From positions 1-19,858 of the forward strand of contig CAZGDB010000025.1 in NCBI GenBank assembly GCA_964524705.1: a stretch of DNA of 19,858 nucleotides, in the 5' to 3' direction. This document shows, piece after piece, positions 14,955 through 19,858 of this stretch (its first letter is position 1; each line of letters begins with the position of its first letter). The DNA comes from CAZGDB01 sp964524705. Its GTDB lineage: Bacteria > Pseudomonadota > Gammaproteobacteria > Berkiellales > Berkiellaceae. Both the position numbers and the translations under genes were made by a program. Under the pieces are notes generated by a model. It was not told where the DNA came from. It saw only the letters and a program-made list of their open reading frames with translations, and made no database searches.

Positions 14955-15764
14955 GATGCCTAATAATTTTAAAATCTCCAACTGTAATCTATGACGTTTA
15001 ATCCGATCTTTATTCAGTAGCGGGATTAACGGTGCTAAATGAGGGTCTGTTCTCTCTAAATCCTCTGCTGCAGTTTCAAAATGTACGCCTGATAAGATGA
15101 CATTGCCTTTGCCATAATGAATATGAATAATTGCGGGGAGATGATTCTTATAGTTGGCAATAATTTGGGTGTTTGGGGTTTGTTGCGCATTCTCAAAATA
15201 TCCTCCCCCATTATAATATACAGTGACGTTTTTTAAATTTGGCAATTTGGTTTCAATTTGTGCAGCACGAGCGCCACTATTGGTATGATAATCATAAGCC
15301 GCTAAAATAGGGCCGATGGCTGTACCGGGAAAAAAGGAGAGTTCACGCGTACCCAGAACTTCTAAGGGGCCATGTTTATCAAATTCGACTTTGGATGCAC
15401 CATAATAGGACCCTGCACAAATCCCTAAATAAGCACCACCTTCTGCTACAAATGTTTGTATGAGTTGATTTCCTTTTCCCTGTAATTTTTTGACATAAGG
15501 CAGATCTGCGCCTCCTGGCATCACTAATAATTTTGCCGTTGACATCCATTGCCCTTTAACGAGGGTTTGTGCGGAAAGGGTAGAAATCCGATAAGTCTTG
15601 CCAGCAATTTTTTTTAAAGCACCTAAAGTATGCGTTAAAGCTTTTTCATCAACACCAGCATCTTGATACACATAAATAATGGGTTTGTGTGCAAAGGTGC
15701 GATAACTAAACCATAAAGCACCTAACATGATGAGCGTGGAAATTACAAGTGGCAGATATTTCAT
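14949..15764 (-). CDS. Membrane-anchored BPL_N / glutamine-amidotransferase-like protein
   Basis: A 271-residue protein with one N-terminal hydrophobic segment (about 4-20), then a class I glutamine-amidotransferase-like fold of the type called biotin-protein-ligase N-terminal domain (BPL_N). Visible features are VMPGGADLPY (81-90), a nucleophile elbow GICAGSYYGAS with Cys116, and VILSGVHFE, placing His228 and Glu230 as a possible Cys-His-Glu triad. No biotin ligase catalytic domain follows. The anchor implies that the domain faces the periplasm. Its substrate is unknown; a hydrolase or transferase acting on envelope amides is a guess. It lies 19 bp after the MidA-like gene and is probably co-transcribed. 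The ATG has TAGGA about ten bases upstream. Confidence 0.78.
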   Translation of the reverse strand: MKYLPLVISTLIMLGALWFSYRTFAHKPIIYVYQDAGVDEKALTHTLGALKKIAGKTYRISTLSAQTLVKGQWMSTAKLLVMPGGADLPYVKKLQGKGNQLIQTFVAEGGAYLGICAGSYYGASKVEFDKHGPLEVLGTRELSFFPGTAIGPILAAYDYHTNSGARAAQIETKLPNLKNVTVYYNGGGYFENAQQTPNTQIIANYKNHLPAIIHIHYGKGNVILSGVHFETAAEDLERTDPHLAPLIPLLNKDRIKRHRLQLEILKLLGIS

Positions 15765-15783
15765 AATAATATATTCCTATGGG

Positions 15784-16905
15784 CTATAGCGGAAATTGTT
15801 TGCCTGACCAGGGAATAGAAATATTTTTTTGTAAGACGAGCACTTTAAATAATTCACCCATTTCATGGGGTTGCAGTAAACACTGTAATGCAGTTATGGC
15901 TTTTGGGTTAGGGTCTTGAAGGGCTTTGTTTAAAATATCCATTTCTAGTAAAAAATGGGCCTGTGGACAAAAAATACGGGCGTTAAAGCCTAAGGTTTCT
16001 AAATAGTTTGCAACCGCTGTAAAGTCAACATGTGCGGTAATATCTTGTCTGCCTGGTTGCCACAAAGGATCCGTATGGCTGCGGTGACCTTGATGGCACA
16101 TCAGCGTGCCTTGTGTGCGGGTAGGATGATAATAGGTGGATTGATTAAAACCATAATCTATAAATAGTATGGCGCCTTGTGTCAGGGTTGCACTGTAGTG
16201 ATTTAACCAGGTTTGTAAATTCAAACAGATTTCAGATCTATATCCCGCGGCAAACGCTCTACCTAATTGATGTTCTAATTGTTGGACCGCTTCAGTTAGA
16301 CCAGGGGTAATCGGGGTATCAAAGTGCCATTGTAATTGTTGGTCCTTAACGATAATCAGCCCTTCGACAATAGTATTATCGTCACGTTTTTCAAAGACAG
16401 TTACAGAAAAGGCATCGAGGACTTCGTTGCCTAGTAATACACCCTGCCAGGGTTCTTGTGGAGGTGTTTGTAACCATTGAACGCTTGCGAATTGTTCCTC
16501 GGTTAACCGTTCGCTTAAATAAGCTTGCTGTATTTTTTGTAAAGCCGGGCTGATTTCTAAAATATAATAGGGAACGGTTTGCTTAAGCTGGGTGAGTTGT
16601 TGAATGATACTGACAGCTAAGGCACCATTTCCTGCACCTAATTCTATAATTTTTGGAGAAAGGACTTGTTGTAACTGTGGTGCTATAAAGTCTGCAATAC
16701 AAGCACCAAATAGCGGTGAAAGCGTGGGTGCAGTGATATAATCTCCTGGTGCACCAAAAATAGGATGGGCTGCCATATAATAGCCATAGGTAGGCTCATA
16801 AAGCGCGAGCTCCATAAATTCTGCAAAGCTAAGCGGCTTACCTTGGCGTTGTACGCGGTCAATGATAAGCTCAGTCAGATGTGTTTGTTCAGGAGTTGAG
16901 ATCAA
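15784..16905 (-). CDS. MidA/NDUFAF7-family SAM-dependent methyltransferase
   Basis: COG1565 (DUF185) protein, related to mitochondrial NDUFAF7, which methylates an arginine of complex I during assembly; the bacterial target is not established. Family blocks are PLSFAEFMELALYEP (24-38), GYYM, GDYITAP (54-60), the SAM motif IIELGAGNGAL (86-96), GNEVLDAF, the IDYGFNQSTYYHP region, and the QDITAHVDFTAVA stretch. Length 373 is normal. The only usable start upstream of the conserved region is a TTG at 16905 with no clear ribosome-binding site; a short way in, CTG or ATT codons would also be possible. That TTG shares its first base with the plsY ATG on the other strand. It probably forms a two-gene unit with the BPL_N-like gene. 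Confidence 0.88.
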   Translation of the reverse strand: MISTPEQTHLTELIIDRVQRQGKPLSFAEFMELALYEPTYGYYMAAHPIFGAPGDYITAPTLSPLFGACIADFIAPQLQQVLSPKIIELGAGNGALAVSIIQQLTQLKQTVPYYILEISPALQKIQQAYLSERLTEEQFASVQWLQTPPQEPWQGVLLGNEVLDAFSVTVFEKRDDNTIVEGLIIVKDQQLQWHFDTPITPGLTEAVQQLEHQLGRAFAAGYRSEICLNLQTWLNHYSATLTQGAILFIDYGFNQSTYYHPTRTQGTLMCHQGHRSHTDPLWQPGRQDITAHVDFTAVANYLETLGFNARIFCPQAHFLLEMDILNKALQDPNPKAITALQCLLQPHEMGELFKVLVLQKNISIPWSGKQFPL

Positions 16906-17501
16906 TGTATACCATGTTAGTGTTGGTTACTTTACTGGCCTATTTTATAGGTTCTATTGCTTCGGCGATAGTTGTTTGTCGGATTTTTAGATTACCTGAC
17001 CCGCGTTTAGCAGGATCTCAAAATCCTGGTGCAACGAATGTATTACGTTTAGGGGGTAAAAAAGCAGGGATCTACACTTTTTTAGGGGATTTTTTAAAAG
17101 GGCTAATTCCTTTGTTAGTTTTAAAACTTTTCGGTGTCCCACCTTTAGTGATGGCTTTTGCAGGGTTAGGTTTATTTTTTGGACATTTGTATCCTTTGTA
17201 TTTTCAGTTCAAAGGTGGGAAAGGGGTTGCTACCTATGTCGGTATTTTGTTTGCTTGGCATTGGATGTTAGGTGTTACTTTTGCTATTACAGCATTAATT
17301 CTTTTTAAGTTATTTCGTCGTGTCTCTTTATTATCACTGATTGGCGCATTGGTAACGGTAATGAATGCCTGGGTCTTAGTAGAGGATCCTGCTCTAAGAA
17401 TTGCGATTATTATTATGAGTATTTGGATCTTTATTAGACATCGTAGCAATATCGTGCGCTTGATTCAGAATACTGAACCGCCTATGTACGCAAAGTCCTA
17501 A
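16905..17501 (+). CDS. plsY: PlsY, acyl-phosphate glycerol-3-phosphate acyltransferase
   Basis: Inner-membrane enzyme that transfers acyl groups from acyl-phosphate to glycerol-3-phosphate, the first step of phospholipid synthesis. Conserved loops are present: LPDPRLAGSQNPGATNVLR, GGKKAG, and GHLYPLYFQFKGGKGVAT with the glycine-rich acyl-phosphate/G3P-binding segments. About five to six membrane helices fill 198 residues. The frame is open from GTG 16881, but the ATG at 16905 has AGGAG (16891-16895) at the right distance and matches the usual N-terminus; ATG 16914 is also possible. A position next to tsaD-rpsU-dnaG is conserved in Pseudomonas. The 3' end overlaps tsaD by 20 bp. Confidence 0.94.
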   Translation: MYTMLVLVTLLAYFIGSIASAIVVCRIFRLPDPRLAGSQNPGATNVLRLGGKKAGIYTFLGDFLKGLIPLLVLKLFGVPPLVMAFAGLGLFFGHLYPLYFQFKGGKGVATYVGILFAWHWMLGVTFAITALILFKLFRRVSLLSLIGALVTVMNAWVLVEDPALRIAIIIMSIWIFIRHRSNIVRLIQNTEPPMYAKS

Positions 17502-18495
17502 GATCCCAGCGGGGCTGAGGAGAAATTTCCCAATTCGCATCATGATCATTGCGCTGTAAGTGCAGAGCACCTGCTAGCGCAATCATGGCGCCATTATCGG
17601 TACAATAGGCCATAGGTGGATAAAAAAGTTCAAAGCCTTCATGGGAAGCAAGCGTTTGTAAATGTTGTCGTAACATCTTATTAGCACTCACTCCACCACT
17701 GATGACTAATTGTGTACAACCAGTATGTTGTAAAGCTAATAGCGCTTTGCGACCTAAAACTTCACAAACTGCCGCAGTAAAAGACGCTGCAATATCTGGG
17801 CTAATGTTTCGAGCATCTTGATGTTTTTCATACGCAAGACGGACGCTGGTTTTTAAACCACTAAAACTAAAATTAAAATTTTGGGTTTGGCATAAAGGGC
17901 GTGGAAAATCAAAGTATGTGGGATCTCCCGTTGCGGCTAAACGTTCTAATGCAGGACCACCTGAAAAACCTAAACCTAAAAGTTTTGCGGTTTTATCAAA
18001 AGCTTCCCCAACTGCATCATCAATACTTTCTCCTAATAAAGTGTAGTCTCCAAATGCTTTGACCCAAATGAGTTGCGTATGGCCTCCAGACACCAGTAAA
18101 GCCACATGGGGAAAGGTTGGAGGGTGTAAGGCCAACAAGGGAGATAAGAGGTGCCCTTCTAAATGGTGGACCCCAATACAAGGGATCTCCAAAGCATAGG
18201 CTAAACTTTTAGCAATACTAGTGCCCACGAGTAAAGAAGGCATTAATCCTGGCCCATTAGTATAAGCAATAGCACTAATTTGTTTTAGGTCATATTGGCT
18301 TTCTTCTAAAGTGGCAGCGAGTAAGGGCAGGGCCTTTAAAAAATGATCCCGAGAGGCAAGCTCTGGCACCACGCCTTGATAGCGAGCGTGCGTCTCTACT
18401 TGACTTGCCAACTTACTTATTAATAGGCCTTGTTCGGGGCTATAAAGGGCTATTCCTGTGTCATCACAAGAACTCTCAATCCCTAGTACTATCAC
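17482..18495 (-). CDS. tsaD: TsaD, tRNA N6-threonylcarbamoyladenosine transferase subunit
   Basis: Kae1/TsaD family protein that, with TsaB and TsaE, transfers threonylcarbamoyl to A37 of ANN-decoding tRNAs. Conserved elements are VLGIESSCDDTGIA near the N-terminus, GVVPELASRDH, the metal-binding HHLEGH, LVSGGHTQL, SGGVSANKMLR and YCTDNGAMIA. The frame runs back to TTG 18540, but I choose GTG at 18495. That start gives MIVLGIES, a length of 337 residues identical to E. coli TsaD, and metal-ligand His at 111 and 115 exactly as in E. coli. Divergence from rpsU is the classical gammaproteobacterial arrangement. TsaB and TsaE are not in the window. Confidence 0.96.
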   Translation of the reverse strand: MIVLGIESSCDDTGIALYSPEQGLLISKLASQVETHARYQGVVPELASRDHFLKALPLLAATLEESQYDLKQISAIAYTNGPGLMPSLLVGTSIAKSLAYALEIPCIGVHHLEGHLLSPLLALHPPTFPHVALLVSGGHTQLIWVKAFGDYTLLGESIDDAVGEAFDKTAKLLGLGFSGGPALERLAATGDPTYFDFPRPLCQTQNFNFSFSGLKTSVRLAYEKHQDARNISPDIAASFTAAVCEVLGRKALLALQHTGCTQLVISGGVSANKMLRQHLQTLASHEGFELFYPPMAYCTDNGAMIALAGALHLQRNDHDANWEISPQPRWDLRTLRT

Positions 18496-18544
18496 GATAT
18501 ACTTACTGCTACATTGATATAAAAGGGGACTATTGTGCAATTTT

Positions 18545-18580
18545 TTGTAGATCTGGTCTACCTTTAGTCTACAATATAAG
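18545..18580 (+). promoter_or_regulatory. Candidate rpsU operon promoter with TCTAC repeats
   Basis: TACAAT (18570-18575) and an overlapping TATAAG (18575-18580) are each 5/6 matches to a -10 box; the only -35-like element is TTGTAG (18545-18550), 19 bp before TACAAT. The same stretch carries GTAGA (18547-18551) inverted to TCTAC (18557-18561), and a second direct TCTAC (18568-18572) 11 bp further on, about one helical turn. That spacing suggests protein binding. It is not a LexA box (CTGT-N8-ACAG), the operator known in the E. coli rpsU-dnaG-rpoD operon. Confidence 0.35.
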
Positions 18581-18693
18581 ACCCTGATCTTGCCTTTTAG
18601 CGCAGAGTGCGCTTTAATCGCCGGGCAGGTTTTATATATTTTTATATATTATTATTTAGTTTTTAAACTTATTATTAAGGCGGGAAGACAGGC
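18581..18693 (+). other. rpsU leader region
   Basis: Non-coding stretch of about 113 bases ahead of rpsU. It contains a small hairpin (AGCGC 18599-18603 with GCGCT 18609-18613) and then about 50 very A/T-rich bases, ending in an AAGGCGGGAAG ribosome-binding region before the ATG. I recognise no riboswitch or known r-protein leader here. Confidence 0.4.
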
Positions 18694-18915
18694 ATGCCAG
18701 GCATTCGAGTCAAAGAACATGAAAATTTTGAAGCAGCAATGCGCCGTTTCAAACGTATGGTAGAAAAAGCAGGTGTTTTAGCAGAACTGCGTAAGCGTGA
18801 GTTCTATGTAAAACCTTGTGAACAACGCAAGCGTGCATTTGATGCTGCTGTGAAGCGTTTACGTAAGAAATTAGGTAAAGACGGCCGTCCTGAAACTCAC
18901 CGCTCCAGAGGGTAA
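18694..18915 (+). CDS. rpsU: Ribosomal protein bS21
   Basis: Small-subunit protein S21, which sits near the anti-Shine-Dalgarno region of 16S rRNA and helps initiation. The protein has 73 residues and is strongly basic. It begins MPGIRVKEHENFEAAMRRFK, contains RREFY-like KREFYVKP and ends with a Lys/Arg-rich tail, as in gammaproteobacterial bS21 (71 aa in E. coli). First gene of the rpsU-yqeY-dnaG operon; only three bases separate its stop from the ATG of the next gene. Confidence 0.97.
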   Translation: MPGIRVKEHENFEAAMRRFKRMVEKAGVLAELRKREFYVKPCEQRKRAFDAAVKRLRKKLGKDGRPETHRSRG

Positions 18916-18918
18916 GTG

Positions 18919-19383
18919 ATGACAGCACAAGGATCTGAATTAAAGGCTAAGATCCAAGAAGCTGTTAAGACAGCGATGCGTGCTCAGGATAAAGAACGGT
19001 TATCAGTGATTCGGTTGATTACGGCTTCTTTAAAGCAAGTCGAAGTTGATGAACGCGTGGAACTGGATGATGCACGTATTTTGGCCATCTTAGATAAAAT
19101 GCTAAAACAACGACGTGAGTCTATTGCACAGTTTCAAACTGCGAATAGACATGATCTCGTTGAAAAAGAACAGGCTGAAATTAAAATCATTGAAGCATTT
19201 ATGCCGGAGCCTTTGGGTGAAGCAGAAATTGAAACTGCTATTCAAACGGCAATGGAGTCTGTGGGTGCCAAATCCGTTAAGGATATGGGCGCGGTAATGG
19301 CAATATTAAAACCAATATTGCAAGGACGTACTGACTTAAGTGTTGTCAGTAAGCGCGTGCAGCAATGTTTGGGGGCCATGTAA
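18919..19383 (+). CDS. yqeY: YqeY / GatB-related protein
   Basis: A 154-residue GatB/YqeY-domain protein of the family related to the tail of the GatB amidotransferase subunit. It has an all-helical two-domain fold and a proposed but unproven link to tRNA-dependent amidation or tRNA binding. Family blocks are LKAKIQEAVKTAMRAQDKER, LSVIRLITASLKQVEVDER, the lysine-rich middle KMLKQRRESIAQF, and a C-terminal MGAVMAILKP. I start at ATG 18919 rather than GTG 18916; AGAGGG inside the end of rpsU is the ribosome-binding site. Its place between rpsU and dnaG matches Pseudomonas. Confidence 0.9.
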   Translation: MTAQGSELKAKIQEAVKTAMRAQDKERLSVIRLITASLKQVEVDERVELDDARILAILDKMLKQRRESIAQFQTANRHDLVEKEQAEIKIIEAFMPEPLGEAEIETAIQTAMESVGAKSVKDMGAVMAILKPILQGRTDLSVVSKRVQQCLGAM

Positions 19384-19402
19384 AAAGGTTTGGAGATCAA
19401 AG

Positions 19403-19858
19403 ATGCGATTTCCGCCCTCTTTTATAGAAAAGTTACGCGATAGCCTTGAGATTGCGACGGTGATCCAAGAGGTCCTGCCTTTGAAAAGGGTGGGGCCTAT
19501 GTGGAAAGCGTGTTGTCCTTTCCATAAAGAAAAAACCCCTTCCTTTGTTGTCTATCCAGATCAACAAACCTACCATTGTTTTGGTTGTAGCCTACATGGC
19601 GACATTATTGATTTCTACTCTCGTTACCATAATAAAAACTTTGTAGAAACAGTGACAGACTTGGCAGAAAGGGCTTTATTGCCTTTACCGATTGAAACCG
19701 AAGCCCCTATTCCGACTATCACAGCAGAACAAGATGCATTACTAGATCGTGTTACCCAATATTATGAAAAACATCTGCGTCTAAACCCTGAAGCAATAGC
19801 CTATTTAAAACAGCGTAATATCACGGGCCAAACAGCAAAATTTTTTAGATTAGGTTAT
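19403..19858 (+). CDS. dnaG: DnaG primase, N-terminal part (runs off the window)
   Basis: The first 152 codons of DNA primase, which makes RNA primers at the replication fork. The CHC2 zinc-binding domain is complete: Cys38-Pro-Phe-His41 and Cys59-Phe-Gly-Cys62, two residues earlier than in E. coli (40, 43, 61, 64). The fold is supported by FIEKLRDSLEIATVIQEVL at 7-25 and GDIIDFY at 66-72. The frame then enters the start of the RNA polymerase domain (AYLKQRNIT) and remains open to the last base. GGAG (19392-19395) lies seven bases before the ATG. rpoD would be expected downstream, outside the window. Confidence 0.95.
   Translation, partial: MRFPPSFIEKLRDSLEIATVIQEVLPLKRVGPMWKACCPFHKEKTPSFVVYPDQQTYHCFGCSLHGDIIDFYSRYHNKNFVETVTDLAERALLPLPIETEAPIPTITAEQDALLDRVTQYYEKHLRLNPEAIAYLKQRNITGQTAKFFRLGY

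Noticed and set aside
18545..18580. LexA box in front of rpsU
   Set aside because: No CTGT-N8-ACAG pattern is present in the intergenic region.
19115..19297. 60-codon frame inside yqeY
   Set aside because: It is a lysine- and leucine-rich shadow in another frame of a well-recognised YqeY gene.
1..19858. Mobile elements, CRISPR array, tRNA or rRNA genes, toxin-antitoxin or phage-defence genes
   Set aside because: I saw no transposase-like protein, spaced repeat array, cloverleaf pattern or defence-type domain; every sizeable frame fits a chromosomal gene or its shadow.

Overview
This window reads as an ordinary but very compact chromosomal segment of a gammaproteobacterium with moderately low G+C and a preference for A/T at third codon positions. 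The gammaproteobacterial call rests on several gene sets. These are the tsaD / rpsU-yqeY-dnaG macromolecular-synthesis locus with plsY next to it, the ftsY / M16-M16-rsmD cluster known from Pseudomonas-type genomes, a divergent znuA / znuCB zinc-uptake locus, a rubredoxin-reductase gene beside ubiA, and a ribosome modulation factor (RMF) homologue. Genus cannot be read from the sequence; a Legionella/Coxiella-like or other deep-branching gammaproteobacterium is a guess.

Layout. 1-2562: zinc ABC importer (znuB, znuC on -, znuA on +). 2515-5455: ubiA (-), rubredoxin-type NADH reductase (+) and an EamA-family exporter (-). 5615-6168: an unrecognised small membrane protein and an RMF homologue (+), ending in an intrinsic terminator and a perfect 11-bp palindrome. 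6249-8237: bioC-like methyltransferase (-), comF-like phosphoribosyltransferase (+) and a short rsmJ (-). 8234-10434: ftsY followed by an aromatic-amino-acid-type permease and rsmJ, one overlapping minus-strand operon. 10506-14954: a four-gene plus-strand operon with overlapping start/stop codons: catalytic M16 peptidase, non-catalytic M16 partner, rsmD and cca. 14949-16905: membrane-anchored BPL_N/amidotransferase-like protein and a MidA-type methyltransferase (-). 16905-17501: plsY (+). 17482-18495: tsaD (-). 18694-end: rpsU, yqeY and the 5' part of dnaG (+).

How the genes work together. Most are housekeeping: translation and rRNA/tRNA maturation (rpsU, tsaD, cca, rsmD, rsmJ, rmf), membrane targeting and lipid synthesis (ftsY, plsY), replication priming (dnaG), and cofactors (ubiA, bioC). 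The zinc importer and the zinc-dependent M16 pair are the main metal-linked functions. Transcription changes strand 13 times in under 20 kb. Five of the six convergent gene pairs overlap at their 3' ends, and two divergent pairs have start codons that touch or overlap. No stretch above 200 bp lacks a gene. I saw no tRNA, rRNA, CRISPR array, insertion sequence, prophage or defence system. I did not find a convincing undescribed system. The best leads are the M16 pair with divided catalytic roles, the small gene in front of rmf, the HD-less Cca, the stand-alone BPL_N protein, and the extreme overlap architecture.
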